A stretch of DNA of 64,000 nucleotides, from positions 1 to 64,000 of the forward strand of contig JAODTK010005793.1 of the NCBI GenBank assembly GCA_026419785.1. Reading direction: 5' to 3'. The first letter of the stretch is position 1. Each line of letters starts with the position of its first letter. Source of the stretch: Sclerodactyla briareus. Its lineage: Eukaryota > Echinodermata > Holothuroidea > Dendrochirotida > Sclerodactylidae. The translations under genes were made by a program, and so were the position numbers. Positions 12,091-24,425 of this stretch are shown in pieces. The notes below the pieces were generated by a model that saw nothing but the letters and a program-made list of their open reading frames with translations, had not been told where the DNA came from and ran no database searches.

Positions 12091-12985
12091 CACACGTCGG
12101 CGGTGGAACCCATAAATATTCCATCGCAGATTTCGGCCAGAGAACGCCACAATTCCGTACAAAGACTGATTCACTGATCAGGTGAAGATGCCTACTGATG
12201 AATGTCCAAAAGTGTAGATTTTCGTGCGCGCTTCGCGCGCAGTTGCGGTATTGCTTCTGTATAAGACTTCTGTGCCCACAATTCTTGCCCCCAATCAGAA
12301 CTGTCCCCTCCCATGCCCTGTGTGTCCTCAAAGAAATAAAAATGGGAGCCGTAATCTGAGTGAAAAACTAAGGGCCTATCTAAGTGATAGTCAGAGAGGG
12401 TCCCAGTGCAATGCAATGTCGATCGTTGGTTCAACTGGATTCTGCCAAATCTCGTGCTTCGCGCGAAACTAGTGGTTGTTGCCAATGCCCATTTCCATTG
12501 CTCCTTTCATTACCGTAACCTCCCTGCATCATATTTCAGAATGTCCAGCACCCAACGCAAACCTTGAAATTGATCCCTAAGGCGATAAGATTTTTGTAAA
12601 ACCTATTCCTGAATTGAAAATTGTTTTATCCAAAACTGAATTTTTGAGATGCTTCGTACCGTGTCCCCCATAAGTCATGGGAAGCCGTTTCCTGCAATCT
12701 CGGGGATCTGTCAAACGAGCGATTTTTCGCCGTTACGCTGGCGGCGCCAATGTTTGTGGTGGCGCTCCGCTTAGATAGTATTCGTCTTGGCCCGTCCATC
12801 CACCCCCCCCCCAACCCCCAACACACAATCGCCGCGCCTTGTTCATGGGATGAAAAGTTCTGAATCACATGACTACGCGACTGCGCTTCATGCAAGTTCC
12901 CATGCATGAGGCAGTCGCGTTGTCGCGCCGTGAATATCAGAACTTCCCATTGGGCAGGTTAGTTTCAAATTGTGATCAGACACAT
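12091..12985. other. CTTCGCGCG palindrome sites; no gene
   Basis: Holds the short palindrome TGCGCGCTTCGCGCGCA (12,224-12,240) and a related CGTGCTTCGCGCGAAAC at 12,456. Also GTGGCGCTCCGCTTAGATAG near 12,760, repeated as GTGGCGCTACGCTTCGATAG at 14,321. Otherwise nothing recognised. Confidence 0.4.
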
Positions 12986-12987
12986 AT

Positions 12988-13100
12988 TGTCAGTGGCGGG
13001 CGGAACCGGGGGGGTGGGGGGTTGGGGGGGGGCTCAGCCCCCCCCCGCATTGAAAAAAATGAGGGGGCAAACGCTGTTTAGCCCCCCCCCCCATATTTGC
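12988..13100 (+). repeat. GTGGCGG..GG plus G-run/C-run module
   Basis: CAGTGGCGGGCGGAACC followed by G-runs (13,009-13,031), CTCAG and a C-run (13,038-13,046), a GAGGGGGCAAACGCTG segment, and another C-run (13,081-13,092). Same layout as 1,453-1,520. The proline/glycine frames across it are artefacts. Confidence 0.45.
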
Positions 13101-15390
13101 ATATTTTGAGTGTTCAGAAACTCATTCATGAATGTATAATGCTCCTATCCTCGCCTGATTGTTTAATTTAATATTTCAACATTTCCTAGGAAACTCCGTG
13201 AATAGTTGACAATCAATCATATTACGCCACTCTGGAAGCTATATAAAGCATATGAGTCATCTTCCAGTTTGCATCTTTGCGGTCCCGTAATGGCCGTAAT
13301 GGATACTCGGAGCAAGGCCTGTACTGCGCGTCGCATCGGTTTGACATATTCACTGTTTCTGCTGCATTCCTCACCCATAGCAACATCACTGTAGCCTATG
13401 TCCACACTAATAGTCTAATCTGCCCACATTATTTACCAACAGCCCGTTGGTAATCTTGCTCCAGGCAAACCCTCAAAATCAATCATCGAGTTGCGATGCG
13501 TCATATGACGTAGAGGAGCCTATTATTACTACTAAATTGACCTTAAGTCCAGAGTGCCATTAAAATGAATTTAACAATGGTAAACTTCGTGTATTTATAG
13601 GCTAAACCATTATCACACACAGTACTTGGTGAGTATATTTCCTTTATTGTATTTCTTTCGCTGGTAATATGCCTTGTACGTCTAACGAAGGCCTGAAACT
13701 ATTTTCGAATTACTTCAAGACAAACATGTTCCTACTCAGCAGGTGCTTCATGCTGCATCTTCAGATTAGTTAAGAATATGTAAAACTTAAGTAACTATTA
13801 TGAAAGTATCCATTTGAAAAAAGGTATTTAGCTGATGTACAGTAAGTTGGTACGCTATATTTCAGCAAAAGAGCATACCAATTCAAATGAATAGAATTTC
13901 GGTGGATCATCCACGACAGTGTAAGGTTATTTGGTCGGTCATCTTCAAATTTTGTCATTTCAAATGTGTTGTTTAACATATGCTTAAATATGTGCACATG
14001 GGCATAGCTAATGCATTCACGGAAACGACAGCGCATCTCAACCTGTCAACACGTCGCATACTTAGAAAGGTGTTTTAAATGCAATAGGCTGGATCGAATG
14101 AATACCTTGTACGGAGAGACATTTTTCATTCCATTTTATTAAAACTTATATTCAAATTGCATTTTTTTCTCTGATTTGTCTTGATCTTCATGCAATTTCA
14201 CACATGCAGACCTGTCTTTCATGCCTAGATATGTGTAGCACATGCCACTCGGCAAATGCCGTTTCCGGCCATCTAGAGCCTGACCCCAAAAATTTCTTGC
14301 ACGCTTCGCGACAATCAATGGTGGCGCTACGCTTCGATAGTAAACAGTCACATTAGCCCCCCCCCATACAAAACTACATTCCGCCGCCCGCCTGCATATT
14401 GTTTCGTGAAGTTTCCTGGGATTATTGACATAATTGAACAGCAACTGTGCAACCTGCCATAGGCTCACTACCTACTGTAAATCGGTTTCGTATTTCGCGT
14501 ACTGGGCTTCTGGCCCTGTATAGACATAGACGCATGAAATTTCATTGGTTCATTGTCCTAACTCCATGTTTTCATTGTTTCACCTTCTTTTATCCTACTG
14601 GACCACTCCATTAAAATCGGGAAGAACTGGTAATCGGTCAACGTGAGGGCCCCATATAACTGAACTTTAATGCGCACTGACGTATGGTGGTGAAAAGTGG
14701 CAGCCGAACAGAGGAGTAAGCTGGGAAACGACCGGAGGTTTCAAAATTTGACCGGGAAACTTCGACCTATGCCCCCTGAGGAGTGACCCCAGATACGCCA
14801 CTGGGGATAACCACCTACTGTTTACACTAAAAAAAAGATTAGCCACAGCAGGGATTGTGGCGATAGATGGTTACGTGAGTGAATTGCATTGTGGGAAAAT
14901 CAGGTTTGGTGGCGATACTCCCACAAAGTGAGTGAATTATCGTGATTTTCTGGCTGGCTCCATTGATTGCTAAACAAAATGCCCCTAGAATTGAGTTTTC
15001 GCACGGTGCCCATAGCCAAATTTGTGACTTGGGAAAGGGTTTTTTTAAGGGGTAGATTGGCGGGACTTATCGGCTGTGTGGCAGTGTGGGTTGAGGTCCC
15101 GAATATTCAGTTGGGCCGGGTCGCAGTTCAGATAGCCTGAGGTGAAATATCAGAAAAAATCTTGTACTCACAAATTGGAAGAATAGCGCCATTTTCTTCC
15201 ATATCCTCTATCATTAAGTGCATATATACCGTACGATTAACACGTGACTTCGTGACTGCAGTTCAATGATCACTCAGTTCGCCAGCGTTTGATGAAATGC
15301 CCAATCGACCATAAATGACCCCGACTCAACGCTTACACTGTTATTGCGGATGCTCGTGATGCTTAGAACAAATCCAAAAGTTCCGTATGC
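13101..15390. other. No gene recognised
   Basis: Contains a second CGCTTCGCGA / GTGGCGCTACGCTTCGATAG pair (14,300-14,340), a CGCCACTGG end at 14,796-14,804 and a local echo of TGTGGCGATA..GTGAGTGAATT (14,855-14,942). No protein family seen. Confidence 0.35.
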
Positions 15391-15499
15391 GTTTGTATCT
15401 CCGAACCTGTAGTTGTTGCGGTTGGATACAAACCAAAACTCTTTCATACGACCATTCGCTACAGAGAGTTTACAGGCCTTCGAAAACTTCCGTGAAGTA

Positions 15500-15590
15500 T
15501 TTGACTGACATGTATGGGAATCTGTGGATCGCTTTGAGCATGTGGAGAAAGCGTTATATAAGCACCGGATTATTGTTATTATTGATTCCT
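15500..15590 (+). mobile_element. SINE/L2-type 3' tail fragment
   Basis: ATCGCTTTGAGCATGTGGAG, then AAAGCGTTATATAAGCAC, then a (TTATTATTG)-like tail (15,565-15,588). This is the GCGCT-TGA...AAAGCGCTATATAA tail also present at the end of the SINE at 43,000-43,322 and, inverted, at the L2-like LINE end near 24,430-24,500. No tRNA-like head was found upstream. Confidence 0.5.
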
Positions 15591-16840
15591 TGACGAAATC
15601 CAGGGAATCTATGTAGTCATGCGTGTTTGTGTGGATGTGTGTAGGTATGTAACGACTAACGCTTGGCTTTAAACACGACAACTAGACCCAACCTAGATGG
15701 ATGGATCGGAAGCTCATACTTGGTATGTGTGTGTTCCATGATGAAGTACATGAACCTATTGTTTTGGGGGCAAGTCAGAGGTCATCTGAGGTCAACAGAG
15801 GTCAAAAGTTCTGAAAACCTTGTAAACACGTAAATCAGAATGTGGGTCTGATCAAGTGAAAATTTGGTGTATAGCTTTCTTATGGGGAGTACAGAAAAAC
15901 CTTTGCTTTTGTTCTGTGGTCTGGGGTGGTTTGGTTCATCAAACATAGAAAAATTGTGAAAAGTCGTTTTTTGGCCAATTTTGGCTTGTAAACATGAAAA
16001 ATCGACCCCACCTGGATGGATGAAGCTAATACTGGGTCATGCAGCATGTGTTCATCATGATGAGGAAAAACCCTATTGTTTGGGTCAGGTCAGAGGTCAT
16101 CTGAGGTCAAAGAGGTCAAAGTCTGAAAAACCTTGGAAACACGATAAGTCCCAAATGGTTGTGGTCCGATCAGATTGAAATTTGGTTGTTAAGGACTTCT
16201 TATGGAGAGTACAGGAAAAACCCATTATTTTTGGTACAAGTCGGGGGTGTATTTTTTGCCAAAAATAGAAAAATTGTTGAAAAGTTAATAATTTTGGCCA
16301 ATTTTGGTTGGTAAAAACACGATCAACTTCAACCCACTGGATGGATTGGAACCCATAATTGGTATGTGTGTCCTCATGGTGAGAATGTACCACACCACTG
16401 TCAGGACGGCATGGATTCCTGGACTGTCCTCAAGGAATAATGAGAAAGCAAAAGGCTTAGTGATTCCTTGAATCATTCCTAATAACCTATGACCAGGTAC
16501 AAGAATTTCTGGACTAGACTTTATCATGTCCACACGGAGTTCAGACGTTGACCTCTGACCTCAGATTACCTTGACCTGGCCACGAAACATATGATGATAT
16601 ACGCAATCATTGGCACCCACATACCAGATAAGCTTGTTTTCATCAATCCGGGTGGGTTGAGTTTTGTGGTCACAAGCTAACGTTGGTCAAACAATATCAG
16701 TTTGAACAATTCCTCATTTTCATCGGGAATGACCCCCCGCTCTATACACTAACCACAATAGGGTTCTTGCACTCCTATAAGAAAGCAGTATGCCAAATTC
16801 CAGCTGATTGGATCAATCTTCGATGGTAGCTGCACACGGC
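15585..16840 (+). repeat. Dispersed repeat C: GAGGTCA-rich, about 320-bp tandem period
   Basis: A lead-in (GATTCCTTGACGAAATCC..GAATCTATGTAGTCATG plus TG-rich run, 15,585-15,655) is shared with 17,575 and 20,755. Then ATGGATGGA..TTGGTATGTGTG, CCTATTGTTT, GGTCAGAGGTCATCTGAGG, GAAAACCTTG and AAAATTGTTGAAAAG recur with starts near 15,693, 16,012 and 16,336. At about 16,530-16,830 the same words occur reversed (TTGACCTCTGACCTCAGAT, CTATAAGAAAGCAGTATGCC), so the block is partly an inverted repeat. Confidence 0.7.
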
Positions 16841-16963
16841 AAATTCCTACTGGCGAATTACGCACGTTCTTCACCATTCCCCACTTATGTATTCAATTGA
16901 TCTTTACCGACTGTCAAAGCCTAGAATGAACTTTGAACATGTCTACCACATTGGGTCTAAATT

Positions 16964-17293
16964 TTGCTGATATGTACCCATCACAACTCATTCCTAGACC
17001 CTGTAGCAGTGAACAGTGTAAACAACCTCGTAACTGCCTGTGAATCCCTCTGCCCCGCTGCTTCCACCATGGATATATTTTCCACAAAGGGTGAACAGTC
17101 CAGCCAGCACCTACATATTGAGAAGCGAGAACAAATCTTCCACAGTGGCACTGCCTTGCTTCGCCATTGTCATCAAATTCATTCCACTGTGGATGTAGTT
17201 TTCACACAGGGCTGTCAGTCCAGCCAGTATCGACATAATGGAGAGGTGATGACATTCTTTCTACAGAGATTGTGTGAAGTTGGGTCAAATTGA
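16964..17293 (+). other. 109-codon frame with a 40-codon internal repeat
   Basis: Two copies of a 120-bp unit, at about 17,066 and 17,186, keep the same frame: TMDIFSTKGEQSSQHLH and TVDVVFTQGCQSSQYRH. The period is an exact multiple of three and the frame has no stop, which hints at, but does not prove, a protein repeat. No known family is recognised and no promoter or splice sites are assigned. It may simply be part of the dispersed repeats on either side. Confidence 0.25.
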
Positions 17294-17569
17294 ACAAAAT
17301 ACCTCAGCAAGAGCTCCATGGGGCATGACTGTGGAGTGTCGAAGACTAATTGGGGCACCAATGGGATTTATTTACACTCTAATACAGTTCGCCAACAAAA
17401 ATTCACCTCCAGCCTTGACCAGGGACGAGCTCACCCACCCCCCGCCAAATTTTTAGCACGATATGTGATAAATTTTTTGATCTGATATACCATAGTGTCG
17501 ATATACCGCATCCGTACCGTATCGTCAAGTTGCAGTGAAACGGTCTATCGTCGTGGCGTCATGCAAACT

Positions 17570-18540
17570 AAACCGACGCTTTTTTGATTCCTTGCCGACG
17601 GCAACAGGAAGCTATGTCTTCATGCACCGTGCGTATTTTTGTGTGTGTGTGTCTTGTTTGTGTGTGCGTGTGTGGCTGTGTGTGACACCCCTTGGTCAGC
17701 ACGATATCTAACGTACTCAAACTAGTATCAAGTTCAAATGTAGGTATGTTGGTTGCCACATATGGGGGAGGGATGAACCCTATTGTTTTTTGGGTGCCCG
17801 TTCAGTTCATTCAAGTCCCGAGAGGGCAAAGTCAAAAAGCTTGTCAAGCCGTATCTAACTAACTGCGAGTATCTGTCCAGTCAAATTGGTAGTGGTAGCA
17901 TGTATAGCTGAGGAGGACCTATTGTTTTTTTTGGTGCAGGTCAGGTCATTCAAGTCATCATAAGAAAATCGTCATATCATCTCGGCAACGAAACATTATG
18001 GAGGACTGTTGTAATGGAAGTTTTGTTCGTCTGGGTGAACTCCATCTGGTGACCGACTTTGACCTCATTTGACCTTTTGACCCGTCTGACCTCATTTGAC
18101 CTTTGATCTGGTGATTTTGGCCTGTGTTTTTGTGCTGCGGAAGCGTCGTGTTAAGACAACAAAAAAGTCAATGACACTTACCATACTAATGAGACTCTTA
18201 TCACACACAGCTACTCATTGAATGTGGAAGGTCAAGACAGCTAAAAAAACATAATCGTCATATATTTCGTCAACGAAACATTTTGGAGGACTGTCGTAAT
18301 TGAAAAGTATCGTTCTTCTGGTGAAATACATCTGGTGACCGACTTTACCCTCATTTGACCTATTACCTTTTGACCTCATTTGACCTTTTGACCTGGTGAT
18401 TTTGCATGCTTTTTAAGTGTTGGCCGGAAGCGTCTTGTAGACAAACAACAAAGTCAATGACCCTACATACTACGGTACTCTTATCACAAACAGGCAATCT
18501 CACTGAATGTGGAAGTTCAAACAGCTAAAAACACTGAAAT
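17570..18540 (+). repeat. Dispersed repeat D: (TG)n lead-in and TGACCTCATTTGACC units
   Basis: Lead-in GATTCCTTGCCGACGGCAAC plus GT-rich run (17,640-17,682), then CACGATATCTAACG and CCTATTGTTTTTTGG. Two units of about 285 bp follow (near 17,970 and 18,250): TCGGCAACGAAACATT, GGAGGACTG, TCTGGTGACCGACTTT, TTTGACCTCATTTGACC, GGAAGCGTC and ACTCTTATCACA. The same family recurs at 20,745-21,780. Confidence 0.7.
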
Positions 18541-18604
18541 GTGGATAATTTTGCAATTGACCATTTAATGCGTGGATTGTACACAAATTCTTGATTTTCA
18601 TTTT

Positions 18605-19225
18605 ATTCTATATTCCCCCATTGACCAGCCTATATATACCCTCCTTATCAGTAGTGTGATGCTTATGTGGGGGGGGTGGCAATTTTGGGTCTTGCACGCA
18701 CCCCCCCCCCCCCCAATGTTTTCATAGCATCTTATGAAATTTGAAAATTTAGCCTATTTGAAAAGCCCGTGCATCACTGCATTTACTGACAAATTCCTAA
18801 TTGCAAGGCCCTCTTTCTTCGTTATCCCTTTCCTCTCATTTAGTGTATTTATGACCACCAAAGTGTTGTGTTGCCCCCTTCATGAAAATCTGGTTGCTTC
18901 CACCCCCCCCCCCCCCTCCCCCATATCAACATTGCCCCCAGTGGAGACAGACAAATTCTTTGAATTGTCATTTTATCATTATTCCGGATATGTTTGAAAA
19001 TTGGACTAGCACCAATTACCAGCCTATATGTACCGGTTCCTTATCATTAGTGGGTTTGCTATGTTGGGGGTGGTAATTTTGTTCTTGCATGCACCCCCCC
19101 CCCCCGGTTTCATAGGCAGCTTATTGAAATTGGAAAAATGTAGCTCCTAGTTGAAGCCTGCCGTAACTGCATTTATTGACAAATCCTAATTGCAGCAGCA
19201 ACGCCTCTTCTTGCGTATTCTTCCG
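18605..19225 (+). repeat. Tandem duplication of about 390 bp
   Basis: Block 1 (from about 18,625) and block 2 (from about 19,018) share ACCAGCCTATAT(A/G)TACC, TTATCA.TAGTG, a TGG-run with TGGTAATTTT, TCTTGCA.GCACCCCC, TTATGAAATTTG, TGCATTTACTGACAAATCC and CCTCTTTCTTCG. Both have long C-runs (18,703-18,715; 19,093-19,105). Divergence is mostly indels, consistent with noisy sequence. Confidence 0.7.
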
Positions 19226-20740
19226 CTCTCATCTTAGTGTTACATCTTACATTTAAAAATCCCAGTGCATTTTCTCAAGGACGTATAAAATTGGGATTAT
19301 TAACCTGATCTCAAGTGGGCGGGCGTCGAGGGGGGGGGGGGTGGGGGAACTGGCAATTTTCCATAGGCCTATTTAAATTTTACTCGAGGGGGGAATGCCA
19401 AGTTCAATTCGAACACCTATCATCCTCTTCAACTACTGCCTGCATTTGGTGTGTATACTATCATAGCCACTTTGTTTGGCTGTCAACATTGATCTGGCCC
19501 AATCCCCAAAAAGGATTGAATCTCTTAAATTGTGTGTGTGAGAGTGAGCTTGTAAACACACAAACTTTTTGACTGCCTGTCAAGACTCCAGTGTGGAAAT
19601 ATGTACCGGCCCTGGCATATGCTCCGAGGACTGAGAGTGGTGTATCCATTATTCCTCTGAATTGCACCCAGTTTACTGATTATCTGATTGTTTACATGTA
19701 TGTTAGCACTTGCTAAGCACACTCCCAGGATGTAAATCACTTTACAGGCAGGACTGACTAGGTTATTAGGACTGTTTTCTTCCTATTCATAGACAAGCTC
19801 TAATGGGGATCACCTGGTGGTGGTGGTAGAACGTGAGGAGTGAGGTGGGGGGAAGAAGCAAGGGTCAAGGTAGCTTCTGACGTGGGAAAGGGCACAACAT
19901 GTGGCATTTTTCGCTTTGGCAAAAAGTGAGGGCATTACCCGTACCCCAGGCAGAACTGGGTAGGGTTTGAGTCTATATAAAATATATCTCTTCTCCCCAG
20001 TGCTATCTATCTGGTGTTTACAGTCACATGATTACTATTTGGAAAAGTGGTTGCCGGGATAATCACAGTTTGAACAATTGGCCAGAGTCTCTGGATCACA
20101 GTTAAATGTCTGGGTGGGGGCCCACTAATCTATATATAACACTAGAAAATTTGCAAGATCTGTCTGTACTATTATGCTATTTGTATTATTATCCTGCAGC
20201 CAGATATATTTGTTTGGGAGGTGGCTGCATGGGGTGCCGTATACCCCACCAATTAGGAGGAAATAGTTATTTGGAAGCCCGTTGAAAGTTTGACCCTAAA
20301 AATGGCAAAAGACATTTTGATGGACTGGCAAAATGGCTATTGGAGCAATTATTTTAAACAGTTATGCCCTTGTCAATTGCATGACCTACCCCCTTGTACC
20401 CCAGACAAGTGAGTCATTGCACTTATGGTGTGTCCACAAATGAGCAACCCTCAGTCACTTTTGTGCCTGATAAATAATGAAAATTGATTTACCCACAGTC
20501 ACTTTAAAAGACCACAGACTACTCTGCTGTACGATTGAAACAATTGACTGGCAATGACTTATCCCTCATCACTCATTGTTAACAACTATGGTACAAAGAC
20601 CAGCATGTGAGACACCATGCTATTGGCCACTGAATTGTAATACAATGAATCACCTTGTCCAGCGTATGTGGAGGGATGCATTGAACAATATGTAGGACTG
20701 TATGCAGAATGCACTTCGCTTTCCCCACACATATACTTTC
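19226..20740. other. No gene recognised
   Basis: A G-rich patch at 19,329-19,347 and unique-looking sequence. No frame resembles a known protein and no element ends were found. Confidence 0.35.
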
Positions 20741-20744
20741 GAAA

Positions 20745-20838
20745 AGGATTTTTTGTGTGATTCCTGGGCGAACCAACGGAATCTATGCAGTCACGGTGTG
20801 CGCGTGTGTGTATGGGTGTGTGTGTGTGGGTGGTGTGT

Positions 20839-20874
<36 letters not shown>

Positions 20875-21785
20875 ACACTTCGTGCACGCGATACACAAAC
20901 CAAAGCATGTATTATGTTCAGAATCGGTAGGTAGGTGTCACCCATGGAAGGAATGACCCCTAGTGTTTTTGTACCAATCGATAGTCGTTCAAGGTCATGA
21001 GAGGTTAAACTTTGAAAAGGTTTCGCACGATATCTAATGATCGCAAGCAGTATGAAATTCATATTTGATAGGTTAGGTGTAACCATGGCGGGGATGACCA
21101 CTATTGTTTTTGGTGTGGAGGTCAGGTCATTTAGGGTCATCAATGGCAAATTTAATATCTTGCAACGAACATTTAGAGGGATGGTTCGTAATGGAAAGTT
21201 TTTGTCAGTCTGGGCGAGTTACATCGTGGCCAGTTTGAACCTCATTGACCTTTGGACCTAATTCTGACCTCTATGGACAAGGGACATGAGGGCTAATTTT
21301 TCGTAAGGTAACCTGGAGTGTCTGTGGAGACAAACAAAAAATCAATTACAATAAACATGCTACGATATCCTATCCAAGTATGCAAACTTTTTGAAAGGTC
21401 GAGGACGGCGGAAGGAAAACCGTGAAAATGATAGGTTATTTTGAAATTTGACTGAGACATCTTGCAATGAAACGTGTTTGGGAAGGGGGGAAATACTGTA
21501 ATGGAAATTGGTTTGTCTATGCGAATACATGTGGTGACCTAAAAATAAGGTACGTTTGGACACTCACAAAACCAAGTAGTTGACACAAAACCGAGGTTAA
21601 CCTATGTCTTTAGCGTGAGGTCAAGGTCATTTTGAGCTCATATACAACAATATTATATCTTTCGGCCAACCGAAACATTTCAGAGGGATGCGTGGGTGGA
21701 CACTTTGGTTCGTCTTGGCAAAATACATTTGGTGACCTACTTTGACACCATGTGACCTTCAAACATGGAGACCTAAGTGAGTAAA
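20745..21785 (+). repeat. Dispersed repeat D, second locus with long (TG)n
   Basis: ATTCCTGGGCGAACCAACGG, AATCTATGCAGTCACGG and a (TG)n run (20,813-20,872) are followed by CACGCGATACACAAAC, then units with CACGATATCTAATGATCG, GGTGTAACCATGG, CTATTGTTTTTGGTG, GGTCAGGTCATT, TCTTGCAACGAACATT and TTGACCTTTGGACC. At least three diverged units reach about 21,780. Frames in the TG run are artefacts. Confidence 0.7.
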
Positions 21786-21789
21786 TTGT

Positions 21790-24185
21790 TGTCGCATGAC
21801 CGGATATCATAAGAAGTAAAAACATTATGAAACCGATCACGGATGATGGTCAATGAAAAATGATCCACAATCATTACAAACATTGTTTGTGTCCCAAAGA
21901 GAAAGGAATCACTACGCACTACTTGCGTTCTTGTTCTGCTAGTTGCTACCGACGTAACGCCTCTTTTAAGTCGCGCGTATCGCCATCGCGTGCGAGCAGT
22001 TAGTTCCATCGTGCAGTCACACTTGAACTTATGACAAAACAGATAACAGCGGGTATTTGAGTGATTATTTCTGTTGCTCTTGTGCCCTATAGTGTAAACC
22101 GAATGTGCGCCATGACATTTTTATGTATAAGTCCATGTAAGCCACGTTAACACGCGGCAATTACCCAAACACAAACAGGGATGGTAGATCGTTCACGTGG
22201 CTGTGGCTACGGCGGCTTCTCCTGTCTAACCACCCATTAAATATGGACAGCGTAACGCACTAATAGTGCAAAGTTCGAACCACATGTTTGACCTCTAGAT
22301 GAGTATCACAGAATGAGAAGTGTTCTTGAGCGTCGGGGAAAAATTCACCGGCCAACCCTTTAGCCTGGAGTAAAAGCCGCTATTGCGTTATCTATGTAAT
22401 CACTAATACGACGTTGACCATGATCGGCAAAATTAAGTACCGTAGCCTTTAGTTGTCAAAAACCGTTGTTACCGTACCAAGTTCCCCTCAATCCTTTTTG
22501 AGGTTTGTTAGGGGTATACTCGGGCTCATTTTGCTGATTGATATCCCTTCCAAATAACCCAGATAGCTTACGTCAAAGAATTTGTCAAAAGCAAAGGGAG
22601 AGTGGACAAGCACAGCCAAGTGAAACACCAGTAGTTAGGAGTAATGGCCCTAGAAAATCTACTGAATCTTCGTAGGAAGTTACAACCTTTAACCTACGGA
22701 ATGATTCCTATGAATTTTAATGGCGTTGGTTCTGACATAGCCGAGGATGTCTCAGCAGTCATTGTACATTCCAACTTTTGCCAAATCCATCAAGGGCGAA
22801 ACATTCGGGTGCAGGAAAAAGCAAAATCTAACAGACAGCGGTCAAACGGATGGAAGGACATGTGATTTTTACTTTTGTGAGTTGTGTTTTATGTTTCAAG
22901 TACATACAGTGATCATCCTTGATGCCATCGGTTAAGCAAAATGAAATAACCAGCACGAAAATGAGATAGGAGGTGCCAAGTAGCAGAAAGTTGACTGACA
23001 GATACCATGACATTTTAATACACTTTAACACCGTGTAGGTGGATTTTCACTTAAGAAGTGTACACGGGTCATTTGAGAAACACTCCCCCCAGAGCAAAAG
23101 TGTCAGACTTGAAATAATTTATAGGCGGAGGGGGAAGAGTGTTAATGAAAACACAACTAATTCCTTATAAAACCCATAATGATATATAAACCCAGGAAAA
23201 GCATTCGGTTCGCATGCATGTGAAAAATATGAGAAAGCATGGAGAGGGGAGGGGGACGCTGGAGACTGTAGTATTATAAGGAGCTGAAGTGAAATATTTT
23301 GGAAACCCTGAAGTGAAAGAACTAAGGTTGGATACTCAGTGAAGAAAAGAAGAAACACGCGATAACAAGAAGGATTTTCTGTTCCGTGATATTATTTTTG
23401 CGATCAAAGAAGATTGTGAGGGTGTGTGCTTCAACGTGTCCTCTTTTCATCGGTTGCCTTATGTTGCTTGACAGAACGAATTCATAGAAGTCATTCTTCC
23501 TGTCTCCAACATCTCATCTGATGCTCCAAAGCGCCGATGGAGGATAGTTGGTGTGTGCACGCAGGGAAGACCATACTAATACTCCTGATGCAATCATTCT
23601 ACAGACCAACATTTTTGGTTGGGGGGGAGAGAGGGGAGGGTCGGAGGGGTGGTTCCATTTACGTGGGGTCCGCGCTATCTGGCGACTGTATGGCAGATCT
23701 GGACAGTGTAGGTCAAACACTGGCCAATGTGAACTAATGGGAGTACTGAATACAACACACCACAGGAAGGTATAGGACTCCATATTATACCGGTATCTAC
23801 ACGAGACGGAATGGAGGCAGGCGATTATTGAGTACCTTACAATTTTAGATCATCCGACTACTGCTGGAATAGGCAAAATCTGAAATTTGTTTGCAAACAA
23901 AACAAAACATTGCTCGTAGACAGGCGGATAAGCCCAGTTCTACAATTGCGCATGCGTCTTGTCCCCAGGGCGCCGGCATTCGTGACAAATTCCGTACTGC
24001 TCGGTCTATCCACACAGTGACTGCGAACTGTGAACTTTAACATTATTACTCCCTCGTGGTTCAAAAAATATAATTTCAAATCGGGCTCTACAGTAAAGAA
24101 AACATTTTTCGTAGTCCTAATAGTTTTAGACTTACCATACTGTTCTGATTAATTGAATCAGAAAAGAGGTTACTGCTACTTCGTA
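21790..24185. other. No gene recognised
   Basis: Unique-looking sequence. Frames at 22,644-22,865 and 23,514-23,783 lack recognisable domains, and a GGGGGGGAGAGAGGGGAGGG tract lies at 23,621-23,640. Nothing else is supported. Confidence 0.35.
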
Positions 24186-24190
24186 CTGAC

Positions 24191-24425
24191 TAAGGCTGGG
24201 ATTCAATTGATGCGTATGCGTATGTGAAAAAAACGCCAATATTACGTGAAACTGGCGGAGGGGCTAATGTTGAATATGTTCTATTCAGTTTGCTAAGATA
24301 GATATTGCGTCGCAACAAAAGACAAAAAATCATAAATGAAGGCAAACCACCAACGCTGGAAATAGCGACGAAAAGGGCACTGGTAACCAACGCGTATGCG
24401 ATGCGTATCACCGCGAAGAATATTA
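24191..24425 (+). mobile_element. TIR element, left part (interrupted by a LINE)
   Basis: Starts GGCTGGGATTCAATTGATGC followed by GTATGCGTATGTG, the terminal motif shared with 27,288. The interior (TATGTTCTATTCAGTTTGC, AATGAAGGCAAAC..CCAACGCTG, GATGCGTATCACCG) matches the first half of the 27,288-27,690 copy. It stops at about 24,425, where the L2-like LINE begins; its continuation resumes at about 26,930. Confidence 0.68.

Noticed and set aside
20702-20956. Cysteine/valine-rich frame
   Set aside because: It is translation of a (TG)n microsatellite.
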